Positions 25,047 through 38,800 of a stretch of 64,000 bases of DNA are shown piece after piece; positions within the stretch are counted from its first letter, which is position 1, and every line of letters begins with the position of its first letter. A model generated the notes under the pieces. The model was not told the origin of the DNA. It made no database searches and saw nothing but the letters and a program-made list of their open reading frames with translations. The DNA comes from Forficula auricularia. Lineage: Eukaryota > Arthropoda > Insecta > Dermaptera > Forficulidae. Position numbers and translations under genes: made by a program. The stretch covers positions 5,316,832 through 5,380,831 of the forward strand of contig JALMQS010000075.1 of assembly GCA_024734495.1 (NCBI GenBank). The letters run 5' to 3'.

Positions 25047-25316
25047 TTATCCCAAATCAAAAAAATATTAATGATGCGCAACGGATTTTATCTGTTGGTC
25101 GTTTAATTAAATGCGGCATAAATAATGAAAAATGTGACCGTAGTTACCGCGCTTTGTAGACAAACGTCACACATGAAAGAAAAGCCGCATGAAATAAATG
25201 CGAAAATATGTAAAAGCGGAAAAATAATTTCTATTACATGTTCTTGTAAGGCAGGATTAGGAGAAAAGTGTAAACATGCAGTGGCAACATTATTTTATTG
25301 TTATCGGCGAGTTTAA
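25047..25316 (+). pseudogene. SWIM zinc-finger domain fragment
   Basis: The frame from 25125 encodes VVTALCRQTSHMKEKPHEIN and then ITCSCKAGLGEKCKHAVATL, a clear SWIM zinc-binding pattern (CxC...CxH). It ends at TAA by 25316. Upstream, NDAQRILSVGRLIKCGINNE lies in another frame, so the reading frame shifts near 25115-25125. Similar SWIM/YqaJ-type proteins are numerous in arthropods, often as repeated or mobile-element-associated genes (family knowledge). No start codon context or splice signals are evident, so I treat it as a broken fragment rather than a working gene. Confidence 0.6.
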
Positions 25317-25639
25317 AATTTCTAAATTAAACTTTGACACTTTTACATTCAACATGCATGTAATTAATTAAAAAAAATTTATTGTAGTAAAGGAGATGAC
25401 TTGGAGATATTTTCATGTACAGATTTAAAATGGAAATGATTTTCTTAAAATGTAGAGAGCAAACTTTGTTTTGAGGAGTAACTTGATTTATTTTTAATAA
25501 CTTCTTCCACGCTTTAAATTTATCAACTTTTTCCAAATTATCAAAAAAAATTTCTACCAACACTGAACGATATCACCAACCTTTGGAAAGTTGTGGAAAA
25601 CCAAGTTTAAATTTTTATTAGCTTTACTCTGACAATCTC

Positions 25640-26040
25640 TAACTGATAATCAGTAGAGATTGTGGTGTTAATTGCAAGGTGAAACATCTTTAATAAAGAT
25701 AAGAGTAAATAAATATTTTATTTAATATGGATTTACTATGAGTTAAGGATACTGGGTCACTTATTTCACATTAAAATTAAAAAATTAAAAGATATAAAAA
25801 TTTTTTCTTTTTCAATATATATATTTCGGGCTATCAACCCATCTTCAGGAAATACAGAAAGTAACTAATTAGTTACTTTCGTATTTCCTGATAGATCCCG
25901 AAATATATATATTGAAAAAGAAAAAAAAATTTATATCTTTTAATTTTAATGTGAAATAAGTGACCCAGTATCCCTAACTCATAGTAAATCCATATTAAAT
26001 AAAATATTTATTTACTCTTATCTTAATCTCTAACTGCACA
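25640..26040. repeat. Head-to-head hammerhead repeat pair (TTTCGGG family)
   Basis: Inverted arms of about 185 bp share GTGAAATAAGTGACCCAGTA, ATAGTAAATCCATATTAAAT and a central GAAAGTAACTAATTAGTTAC. The left arm keeps a hammerhead; the right arm's core is broken (CCTGATAGATCCCG). Related arms are at 39560-39810, 40160-40300 and 47280-47400. Confidence 0.65.
25815..25853 (-). ncRNA. Hammerhead ribozyme motif (GAAATATA family)
   Basis: On the minus strand: CTGAAGA (25848-25842), TGGG-TTGATAG-CCC stem II, GAAA (25827-25824) followed by TATATAT, which lacks an obvious GTC and would need an AU-rich stem III with a TAT-type site. Core bases are intact; activity less sure than for the GTC families. 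Confidence 0.5.
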
Positions 26041-26242
26041 ACATACTCTTATTTTTTGACTTGTTACGTTCTGTAAATACTCCAACTTCCTTTTTTATAG
26101 TGAAAACAAAGATTTAAGTATCTTTTTGAGTGTCTTTTTTTGAAAAAAGATGGAAATTATTTCAAAAATCAACCCAGTATATAATATTATTAAATGCATT
26201 TAACTTTTAAGGACATCATAGAAATTAGAGAAATTTTTTTAC

Positions 26243-26352
26243 ATTGCATATCAGAGAGGTTCGTCCCCTTAGGAATCGAACCCAAGCGCTAACTAAGCTT
26301 GCCGGGCCAGTAGCCAAACCCTTAAGACAAATCTCTCTCTGACATGCAACAT
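26243..26352 (-). repeat. tRNA-like hairpin element
   Basis: On the minus strand, GCTTGGGTTCGATTCC gives a B-box-like element with an upstream A-box-like stretch near GGTTTGGCTACTGG. The unit is closed by an outer inverted repeat TTGCATA-CAGAGAG / CTCTCTGA-CATGCAA. It looks like a tRNA-derived retroposon or palindromic element; it does not fold as an ordinary tRNA by eye. Confidence 0.45.
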
Positions 26353-26871
26353 ATTTAAGTATTATAGCTATTCCTTTTTTATGTTTTATTTTTTAGATAA
26401 TCTGTTATAAAAAATTTATTACTAATATAAACTGCATGTATTTACTATGTATTTACTCGACAGTTGTAATCTATTAATAGTTTGTTTTTTTACCACCAGA
26501 CAGCGTGACTCAATATGTTAGTTCCCAATATAAAGTTTTTATTTATTTATCTTTACCACATAGAACCATCAGGCATACATATAAAAAATGATAGCATGAA
26601 TTTTGCTGATGATCCTAACGTGTAAATTAGCGCAACGTTTAGATGTTAAAGAGTAAATGAATAATTCAATTTAGAAAAAGTTTTTCCATCTTGTTAAAGT
26701 GATCACCTGCTCCCAATTTGCTAATAGAAATATACACAATTGCACAATTAAAATGGCATTCCAATATATTAGAATGACGAGGTCCTTTGTCTCTACATTT
26801 ATCAACAATAACAAATGCAGAAGTCATGTCCTAATTCTTACCTCCAAAGAGTCAAATGCAAAATAATAAAA

Positions 26872-29800
26872 TTAATAATATTTTTTGGGAACCATATTAA
26901 CTTTATGTTGCTGTCCTACATTGAGCCATTCAGGCTTAATAACTGATAATTGTTTTATGTATGTATTATTATGGGATTGCTCCAAATCATTAAATAAAAT
27001 TAATTCCGCTTCATTTTTTTGAAATAATACAGAAGACGGATGAATAATAACAGGTTTTTGTCCTGTACATAGCTGAAAATTATTTGAAAACATAACAATT
27101 AAAAATAAAGTTAATTTTTCTGATATTTAAAAAAATAAAAATGATAACTTACCACGGTATATTTTCTAGTTTTTTGCATTTGAGCAGCCACATTGTATGG
27201 CATTGCATCCACCAAACATTTTAGTATACTTTCCGAATCTTCCGGACATGATTTATAATGAATATAATTTTTCTTACATATATCTTTTAGTTGTTTTTTC
27301 ACATTACTAACAAATTCCAAATTTTTTCGATTTAGAAAATTAGTATAACACCATTCTAAAAAAAAAAATAATAAATAACGAGAAAAATAAAAAGTCTGGA
27401 GTGAAAAATAAACACAGAAGCCTAATTAAAAGTATAAAAAAAAAATTAAAGATTGTATATTTAGTTGATTAAATATTTTTACTAATTTAAAATATATAAA
27501 TATCTTAAACTATCAGAAAGAAATTGTCAAATAAGAATTACTTTGGAAAATCTACTGAATTCGAGTTATGGAAAAATTGTATTCTGTCAGAAGGGTGCAA
27601 TTCTTCTAATCTATCTATCTACTCTTATTAAACGAGCAAAAATTGTATATATATTTATATATTTGTATCTTGGTTCTATTTTGTAAACGGCTCTACCGAT
27701 TTTGGTTAAACAAATTCTATTAACAAGTTTTGAGGATGGGAAAACGATCTGGCTAGGTCTGGACCTCGACAAATTTCATCTTAATTGATCTTTTATTAAT
27801 TAAAGTAATTATTGACAGATGAAAATCTCAATAAAAAAAGTTTGTTTACATTTTTTTCAATTATCTTTTATTTATTAATGGGGTTTTTAATTTTAAAACC
27901 CACTATTAGGTTATAACAAATATTATATTATATTAAAATTAGGAATTTTTTTTAATTAACAGATGTCTAAATCATAACATTACAGGTGGATTCATAACAA
28001 AACAGGTGTGTTTACAAATAAAGTGGTTGAAATGGCTTTTTTTATATAACTTGGAAACAAATTTTATTTAATTTTATGTTTTTATTTCAGATCCTATACG
28101 ATTATTTTTTTTATTATTATTTTCCTATTTATTTTTTTATAATGTTTATCAATATGAACGAATGTAGGCAAATTGGTGTAGGAGTAAACAAATATACACA
28201 TAATTTGTGGACCACTAGAAAGCTAGAAACGCAAAAACTGGGTGAGGGTGGGGTGGATGTGGGGATCCGGGGGTGGGGAGCGGAGTATTTTCGGTATTTT
28301 TCAAAGTAATTCTTATTCGACCATAACTATTTTCTGAAGCTAAAGATTAACATAGAAAACTAGTTCCCAATCTTAGCCGGTGGCAAAATGTTATTATAGA
28401 AGGTTTTTCAAATTTTTTTTAGAACGGAGAAGTCTAAATTAAAATCTTAGCTAAATTTTTAGTTCCCCCAACAAGTCACTTTCAAAACATTGCAACAAAT
28501 CGGTTGTTGCAAAGCAAACGGAAAGAAATGGCAAATTTGTATATTTTTTAAGCCAGGGGGATAACGGATCAAAACCCCTACCAGACAAGGGCGGATCCAG
28601 GAATTTTTTTATGGGGGGGGGGGTGAATGTATATAAGGTGCCCGATGTATATAAGATCTACTTTTTATCTCGAAAGTGTGTCGCGATCGAATTGTTCAAG
28701 CGGGGGGGGGGGGGGGGGGTCAGAGACGCCCCCCCACACACACACATAGAACTTTATTTTCAATTTTGAAATTTTACAAAAAAATTGTCAGGCACGGGCC
28801 TCTATGGGGGGGGGGGGGCGTCGCCCCCTCCCCCTGGATCCGCCCTTGCTACCAGACAACCAGAGCAATTAAACTAATAGGAGACCCGGCCCTAACTGAC
28901 TCACTCGACCCCCTGGCTCAGCGAAGAAACGTTTCTGCCCTTTCCCTGTACTACAGATACTATCATGGTGTCTGTTCAGTCGAGCTGAAATCAATTATCC
29001 CCCCTAGAGCCCTCTTTGCTAGAAACACGCGGTTTTCGAACCCCTTCGCTGTCAAATTGGATAAAAATCGAACAAGCGCTTTCGCCAACTCTTTTATCCC
29101 TATGACCTCCAGAGACTGGAACTCGCTCCCAGCCACCGTCTTCCCCGCGACTTATAACCTTCAGCTGTTTAAGACCCGTATCCACAGATACCTTCGACCC
29201 CTATCCAGCCCATAAAAACCCTTTTTCTTCTTTTCACTATGGAGGGGTTGGCCAACCCAGCCCTTTAGGGGATGCACCTTTTTGGTGTAACTCCTTCTCT
29301 CATCATTTTCATTAAAAAAAAAGACAAACCATTTCCCCAAAACATGGGCAAATTTTAAGCAATAAATATTTTCAATATACTTACATTCATATTAGTATTA
29401 TTAGCTAATTCGTTTTTGTAACATTTCCAAACATTGTACATGGTCAAATGATCCCCATAAGGTGAAATGAATTTTTTCCTAGCTTCTTTAGCTTCTTCTA
29501 TTTTAGCTTGTGGAGTTACAAAAATATTTTCTACCGATAAAATAGCAATAATTGATAAAATTGCATCTCTAGAAAAAAAAAAAAAATCAAGAGATTAATA
29601 TTGAAGAAATTTTTTAGTCCTAGATTAATATCAATTGTAAATCTTACACGCAGTGGAAGTCGTTTGCCGCCGTTAAAATCATTTTACTGAATCGTGGCTC
29701 TATAGGGAATTGGGACATCCTTTTGCCAATATCACTTAAATTTAAATTAGTTAAAGATTCAATCGCTCCAAGAATTCTTAATTCTTTCAAAGCTTCGTCA

Positions 29801-32800
29801 ATAACCTGAAAAAAAAATTAAATTTTATAAATAGCCAAGATTCATGTGTGTATTTGTAGAAATATAGAAAATGTATATACTCTATCTGGAGGTTTTTCGA
29901 TAAAATCAAATTTATGCGGATTGATTCGTAGAGCTAACAATTGTAGAACAACTCCAGTTATACAAGCTCTCTTAATTTCCGGAGCAGGATCAGGTGACAT
30001 ATCAAAAAATTGCTAAAAAATAGAAGAAAAAATTAATAAAATAAAATAAAAAAAAAAAAACTTAATACTGCGAGGCACGACAACGGAGGATTGACATTGT
30101 TTTTAGTTACGAAATCTAGCAAGCATTTGGCATACGAGATTCTGCCAAAAAAGAATATCGACTGGCAACTTACAGTAGTATAGCGCCCCTAAACCTCAAT
30201 AGGAATGGAAAAATTGCGTTTTGCAAATTTGACTAGTAAAGTAAAGTACCTGCCGGACCGAGCGTTGCTCGATAATTTTTACTTTACCATAAAGGGTATG
30301 GTCAAATATTGTAATCGTGCATGAAAAAAAGTGTTTGTTTTTTTTCGAAATATCTCAAAAACGGCTGAAACTATTTTGATTAAAAAAATTGAGCGATACA
30401 CTGGCATTTCGCTCTACAAAAAGCTCTAATAAGTGAACATCGAAAAAATTATATTTTTCGAGATAATAATTGTTTTGTCAAAATGTCTTGTTAGTTAGTC
30501 TCTCTGGTTGTCTGGTTTGATGACTGTTAGTCTGTGCGTTACCAAGTTTTTGTGGACGAGCTAGCAAAACTAGTTTGAATATCGAAACCAAATTTCACAC
30601 GTAATTTTGGTCCATTGAGATTAAGAGCTGATTAGATTTTGGTGCATATCGACCCAAGTTCAGGGGGGGGAAACTCAACCAAATTTTATATACATAATCA
30701 GTGGACCCCCAGAAGTCTAAAAATGCAAAAACTAACCGCCCAAAATGGGGGGCGGGGGTGTAGGGTCAAAAAATGAAAATATAGGCCCTTGTACCAAACT
30801 CAACCAAATTTTGTATACATAATCAGTGGGAACCCAGAAGTCTAAAAATGCAAAAACTACCCCCCCCCCCCTACATGATTATAAATAATTTTAAGGCCCA
30901 GGTTGTATGGTAAAGTCAAGTGGGTGGCCACATCAGAACACGTCAGCTTATTTGCTTTAGTTAAAAGAGTTATCTTAAGTTATCTACGTTCCCTAATAAA
31001 TCGATTTTCTTGAAATCCTTTTAAAACTTTGAATATACATATTTATAAGTGTTCTTTATACGCAGATATTTTTTTCAATAGTCCTTGCGGGACTAAATTT
31101 GTAAATATTGACCATTGAAATTTGAATATTTAACACGAACCCTATCCCGATTGATGTTAAAGCAACTGTTTCATTAAATAACAATCATAATTTTCTTGAA
31201 ATTATTTTAAAAAACTGAGAATCATTAACTGAAGATATAACAAATATTTTTCTATTAAAATAATTGTATCAAAAGGTATTCGTTTTGTAGGAAAAATGTT
31301 AAAAGTTAGGTACTTTTGACGGTTTTCATTTTGTCTCTCATGGCATGGCAAGTGAGTGATGGTGACTTGGCAACGTCGCACTAAAGTAACTCAATTTTTT
31401 CATATCTAAAAAACTTCTGCAGCTGTGCATTTGAGATTTTTAGCTAATTCTTTCAACCTAACTATACTGTTCTCATCTGGAATTTCGCATTGAAGTGTTT
31501 TTTATTTATTCTTTGTCTTTTAGAGTCCGTAAGAATGCAATGTTGCCAGATCCGAGAAACGACGCAGTGAAAATATTTTTACCTTTCTGCGCATGTGAGA
31601 GTAGGGGAAAGAACGAACTGCATCTGAGCTATATTAGGGAACGTCCTTAAAAAATACTTATTTTTAACACTATTTAATTCTAAGAGTGTTATATATAATA
31701 TATTGAGTCGACATTAGTGCTACACTTTCATTCGTTGTTCAGCCAAGACCTCCTAGGCATGCAAGTAAAATCGATGCCCGCTCTTAATTTATTAATATTG
31801 ATATTTTCAATATTATCAAAAAGGAACATCGAAAACAAATAAAAAATATGTATTTTTTTCTTATGTTCTATGAAAATCTCCATTCTCTGAGTATCAATAA
31901 AATTCTAATCTAATTTAATAATATATTAAGAAATAAAGTGTCTTACTTCTTCAGTAAATAGCCTATAGCATTCTCCTGAGCTTTCGCGTCCAGCCCTTCC
32001 TGTGCGTTGCCAAGCTTGAGCTTGCGAAATATTTTCTACTTTTAATTTAAAACATCCAAAGTCCGGATCATAAATTCTATAAGAGCAAAAGAAACATTTT
32101 AATATTTTTATACATGTTTTTACTATCGTATTTTATTTAGTATATTTACCTGACTTTAACTTTTCCAGTATCGATTACGTATTTAATTCCAGGGATGGTC
32201 AATGAAGTTTCAGCAATATTGGTACTCAATATTACTTTACGGCTTCCCTGATTTGTTTTTTGGAAAATTTTCATTTGAGCATTTTGATTTAAAGAGCCAT
32301 ATAGAGGAATCGGAATTAAAGGAATTTTCCCGACTTTTTCCTTAAAATTAAAATTTCAAAATATAAGTATATAGATAAATAAATAAGTTTAAACAAAAAC
32401 AAAATCGTTTTTAATGAATTTGGTGTTGGTACTTTGTGAAACATTTTTTAAAATTATTGGATAAAAATACTTGGTAGGTTTCACATTAAGATATAAAAAA
32501 ATAAAACGAATTTATTTTTGGAGAATCTTTAATCTCGATATATATATTTCGGGTGACTAACCCATCTTCAGGAGAAACAATATATATATCGAGATTAAAG
32601 ATTCTCCAAAAATAAATTTGTTTTATTTTTTATATCTTAATGTGAAACCTACCAAGTATTTTTATCCAATAATTTTAAAAACAAAATCACTTATAGGGAT
32701 GGCAACGATATATCGATTATTTTTTTTATATTGAAATATTTATGCGATATATATCGAATATCGATATATGCCTTATGATATATATCGAAAAATATATCGG

Positions 32801-35800
32801 AACTTTTTTTCACTTGCAAATACCAAAAAAACTGCTGCAATTTTTTAATTGTACAATTTTATACGAAATTTTTATTTCTACTTTCATTCTTACTATTAAA
32901 AAATACTTTGACTAGGTACTCTAAACTAAAAAAAAAAAAATTTATTTCATGTATTGAAATAGAGAGTCGAAAAAAATACCATAATACTAGAAAAATAGCG
33001 ATAAAATATCGCAGCCGTCTGACTGGCAAAAGACTGTCCAAGCTTTTGATTTTAGAATCATTTTGTGGAAAGAGGTTTTTTTTTCATGTTTTTTTTAAGT
33101 TAATTTTTAAATTTAAAAAAATGTACTCCACATGATTATGACTATTGACTACTGTTTTTGTTATTATAACCTTAGGGGAAACTAGCTTTGAATGTAAAAA
33201 AATTGTATTTTTAAGATTAAATTATTTTTACTATTCTCTAAAAACAGAAGTTAATCTAAACCAAGTTTTAACAGCAACGTTAACATTTTACTTTTAAACA
33301 CTAGGTGTTAAAGATCCATTATGAAGATAGCTACGTTTTCTGCTTGTTACAGTTTTTACAATATTTTTACACTCCTCGATAGCGCGAGATAGTTTGATTT
33401 GTTATTCTCAATCTATTATCTCAGCTATTTTTAATAAAAAAAGAACAGCTAAAAAAAGAAAATTCACCACAAATACCCACATAGCTAGTCTAGTTAGCAA
33501 TTCAATTTTTTTGGCCTCATCTAATGATAATTCTGTTTTTTCTATCTATTATTTTTAAATATTTAAATATATTTTGTATAATAAAAAACCTTTATATATG
33601 TTATATATTTTATCCAAACAAATTTATTTTATAAACCATAAATAAATTACATAAATAAAATAAAAATTAACACTTTTGGATAAATATTAACGTTTTTGAT
33701 TACAGAATAGCGATTTTAGGCAAGGCGGTGTTAAAATGAATTAACGCTGAAGTCGGATGTTAAAATTTAACGTTTTTGCCTAGAGAATAGACCTGATAGG
33801 GTGTTTTTATTTCTCAATAAGTTAATTACCTACTGGTTAGTTTTTGATATGTTAATATCTAAAAAATAATTAATAAAAATATATCGATATATTTATGAAT
33901 AGCGCTATAAGCTATATCGATAATAAAATAATTTGCCATCCCTAATCACTTATACTTACTTTACTTATTTGTTTGATTGATCGAACCATTGATTCGATTT
34001 CATCTTGGCCAGTCAAGAATACTAACATATCGTGACTAAAACAAAAAAAAATGTTATAGATAAAAATTAATTGAAATCCGCAATTTTAATGCGTAAAATA
34101 AAAATATAAAAATTGATAACTTACTTTGGAGGAGCATCTTCATTAATTTGAAAAATTGTTATTAATGCTGATTCTATATAATCATCTTGTTTTACGTATG
34201 CATGATAAGTGTGCACGGGATATTCTCTTCCTTCGAGATATAAAGCTGGACAATCAAAATATTTAGTAAATACATCAGGATCCAAAGTAGCAGACATAAT
34301 AATTATCTAAAAAAAATAATGAAATTGTAAATATGAAATGAACTTAGTTTTAATTTAATTTTTCTTTTTCCTGAGCGATTCGATTATTGGAATTTACAAT
34401 TGAAAATATTATTTTTTATATAATTGCCGTTTTTGAGAAAATAAAAAAAAAACGAAATAAAGAAAGAGGGTGTAAATTAGTAGTGTCGCGATGAGTTCAA
34501 ATAAATGAAAATGAGAAAGTTGATTTTTTTTCAATTTTAAAATATACAGAATAAAATTTTCAACCCTTCTGACACAATTATGCGTCGGCAACCTCAAGCC
34601 TGTGAGTAGAAGAAACCACCTTTGATTAAGCATATTTTAATTAAGAAAAGGGTTTCTTTCACAGTCCAGTTTCAAAGGATGAAGGGATGATTACAAGAAA
34701 GTGATTTTTTTTTCATTTCTAGATAATCTTCAATTATAAATACCTTAAGTGGTTTGACACCTTTTACATCCCTTTTCTTTTGAGCCTGTTTAACTATACC
34801 GAAGAGGATATCAGTATTTACAGTACGTTCATGAGCTTCATCCAAAATTATTACGTTATAATTAGATAAAAGAGAATCTAGAAAACAAAAAAACATTCAG
34901 TAAATTAACCTGTTTATATATGTACATTTATATTAATAATAACGATAATTGTAAAAATTGTAAATGTTGTAAAATAAAACATAAATTGTAATTTTTTTTA
35001 AGTTTAAAACATCAAATGTTGAGAGTGAAAAATCAATTAAGCAAGCACAATTTTATACATCTTTAGGATTTGGACCTTCACTTGACGCTTAATTCTCGTT
35101 GAACCAAAAACTACGCCATAAATAAAGACCACAATTGTCCATTTAATAGTATAAGTACCTGGCCACCGAGCGATGCTCGGTAACTTTTTGCTTCAGTTAA
35201 AAGCTATATATTAATCCCCCCCCCCCCCGCACCCTCCACCCCCACCCAGTTTTTGCATTTTAAGACTTGTAGTGGCCCACAGATTATGTATATATAAATA
35301 AATACCGTATAATAATTTTTTTAATTAAATAACAATTTTTGAATTCATCAATTAAAATTCTAATTTAGAAAAAATACGTTTGTGGGATTTAAAACTCGAT
35401 TTTTAATCATTCAATTAAATTGGCTAACTTTTATATATATATATAATAATATTTGTAAAGATCTATTAGTGGAATTTAAAATTAAAAAACTAATTAGTAA
35501 TTAAAAGGAAATTGAATAAAAATGTAAATATACATTTTTATCGAGACATCCACCTGGGAATAATTATTTCAATTAACAAAAAAAACCCATCAAAAACAAC
35601 TTAGCCGAAGATGAGACCGTGACAGATCGAATGTCCAACACAAAACCCTCCTAACCCCTGAATTTCATCCAAATCGTTAGAGCCGTTTTCGAGAACCCGA
35701 CCGGATATTTATATATATATATATACACACAAGATTTGCTCGTTTAATATAATAAGATAAGATTAATTTACAAAACTACGAATGGTGTAACACGAAAAAG

Positions 35801-38800
35801 CTTAAATTTATAAAAACTTTATTTGATTTAAATTAACATTATATCAGAACAAATTTAACAAACTGAACCATATGTGGTGCGTAAATTATGAACCAGAAAT
35901 GGTAGAGTTAGAAAGCTGATTTTTTTCAGTTGTTTTAGAAAAGAATTAAATTTTTTTACTTATAGTTCAAGTCACTAAGAAATCACCAAGAAAAATATGA
36001 TATGTTAGATATTTCCCTAACTCTAAATCAAATACCCTTATATATTTATATATTTTCAGAAATTTCTTGATATTAATACATTTTATAATTCTTAGATCGG
36101 GGTTACCCAAACTGTATTAAATAAGTGTTCAGAGAAAAAATTTTACTGGCATTTTGACAATACTAATTTGACGGATGTAAATTTCATAACCGATCGCTGT
36201 TATGACTTAAAATTTAAATAATTACTAAATAAAACAAGTTCTTTATATTTTATTGATTATGTGTTATTACTAGGGCTCGGATTTTGCCCTATTTGCTTTT
36301 TTTTATTTATGGCTTAAAATTTAGGCCAATATGATATCTATGCGTTTCATTAAATTCTGAATAAAATAAGAGGCCTGTTAGTGCCTAAAATGCCTATTTC
36401 GCCCTATTCTGGGTGTTAGTGCCTATTTCATCTATATAAATGCCCTTTGTTAGTGCCTAGTGCATCTACCATATAAATGCCATTTGTTAGTGCCTATTTT
36501 AACTAAAATTGGTAATTTCCATTTTTTACAATACATTTTCTAAATTTAAAAGTTTTTTGAATTATTAAGAAAATATTCGGAAAAAATTATTAAGGTGGGG
36601 AACCTGGATCCAAGCAGCTATTTATGGATTATGCTTGGATGAAATTCAAAAGGTACATTTGAAATTTATCTTTCTAAATATTGTTCTGTAATTCTATTTA
36701 TTTATTAATTTAGGTCATAGAAACAATCAATGAAGATGATGCTTTATCTATAAGGGAGGCTAAAAATGTTTTATCTTCTATTAATTACTCTTGAGGCTGT
36801 TTTAGCATATATAAAGGGTAATTTGAACAATCTATCTGTAACCATTACAGCATTAGAAGCAAGAAATCTCTCATTTTATACAGCCAATAAAAATATTCCA
36901 GAGATTTCAAGTAAATATCAAAAAAGCATCTGGTCCTATTGCCTTCAATCTCAATAAAAAAATGCTGAAGCGGAATCCTGGTTGGACAATAATGGAAAGA
37001 ATAGAATAGCCAGGAATTACGAGAATATAGTAGTGCAAAAGAGGAAAATTTAACACCATCCGAAATGACTTATTTAAAATTAAGTGCCTATTTTTTTTAC
37101 TTAAGGTAGTTGTTTCGCGAGAATACTAGCAAAAAGTTAATGCTAGAGTATATAGAACAGAGAATAAGGATTCATAATTCATAAGCCCAAAACTTTTTGC
37201 TGTTTATGTACCACTACTAGCCAATCCCGTGCTCGTTTGACAAATCTGGCACTATTGTAAGAGATTAAATATTTTTATATTAAAATGACAGATAAAAAAC
37301 ATTTTAAAAGTTAAAAAATGTCTATAAAAATCGTTTTATTTTTTAACAAATGTAATCAACGCCTATGTTACACCTTATGAAAATTATAATTTTGAAAAAA
37401 TCTAGCGCATGCACGCTTTATACATCTTTCGCTGGTTAAATAAATGCGCTGTTGCCAAATTGTATTTAGTGTACATTTTTCATTATTTATTCATTATTAT
37501 CCCTGAAACTGTGTTGTAATTATGAATCAAAATTGTCTTAAATATATATTGGTTATTGTTTAATGTTGGTTTAGTTTTTTATAAAAATGGTAAGAAGGGT
37601 TTCTTAATTATAATGAAATATGTATGTAAACTTTCCGATATCCCGTATAGTGGAATGTATAAGAGTATGAAAAACTCTATTTTTGACATTTAATATTTCC
37701 GGAACTGTATTGTTCATAAATTTCGTTAAGATATTTTAATAATAATCTCTCTAAATTTCAAAAAAATCCTAAGAAAACCCATTTGGCGGAACAACTACCT
37801 TAAAATGCCTTTTTAAGTGCTTATTTTAGTTATTTTTAGTACTTAGTACCTGCCTATTTAAAAGATTTTTAGTGCCTATAAATCCGAGACCTAGTTATTA
37901 CCTAGCCTTGGGTTAAAATTCCAGGATTCTCAAAGTGTTTCATTAGAGAAAAAGTTTGGGACTTCTGCCTTAGATATTATCTCCAATATCTATCAGCAAC
38001 TTTTACTCAAGGATAAAAGCTGGAGATCTAAATCAAAATTTTATTCTGTTTTTCAAAATTTACTAACACTAAATAGTTTTGGTTTCCTGGGAATAATGTT
38101 TTCTCTGAATTAACTAAAGGAGGAAAAGTAATCAAATGTATTTACACCTCCATGACAAAACTTTACATTTTCTTCTAAAACATTTCAGCTTTCTAGTTCA
38201 ACCCTTGCAGTATCAAAATTTAAATCCAAATTTTTTAGAGCACACATGGGTGCAGTTTGTATATTAACAAATCTAAATAGATATATTAATTAGGTAATTT
38301 ACCTTGCATGCTTTCTCTTAAAAGCATTCCATCTGTTAAATATTTTATTTTTGTTGTAGATGATGTAGTATCTTCAAATCGAACTTTATAGGCCACTATT
38401 TCACCAAGGTAAGATCCCATTTCTTTAGCTACTCTATTAGCTACAGTTATTGCTGCTATTCTTCTAGGCTATAAAAAAAATTGTTCAAGAACCAATGTTT
38501 TAATAAATTTATTAAAGATATAGATAAAATAAATATTAATTCTTTTATAAAAGAATGTAGAAATGTTTATTAAAAGTCCAAACATTTCGGGAGAATTCCT
38601 CACTTTATCAATGGAATTTTAAAAACAAAAACAAAAAGTTGCTTTAAGAAATTATAAATATAGCATTCAATTTTATAAACTAAATTATTTTAATATACAT
38701 TTAAATTAGATAAACACCTATGGAAGTAGATGAAAATGTTTTAAGGACGTTCCCTAATATAGGTCAGATGCAGCTCGCTCTTTCCCCTACCATAATTCAA

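Noticed and set aside
34409..34633. 74-residue frame in DHX33 intron 4
   Set aside because: AT-rich intronic sequence with no conservation; flanking DHX33 exons splice across it.
38590..38625. Hammerhead near TTTCGGGAGAATTC
   Set aside because: The required CTGANGA is TTGATAA and stem II does not sit between the core parts.
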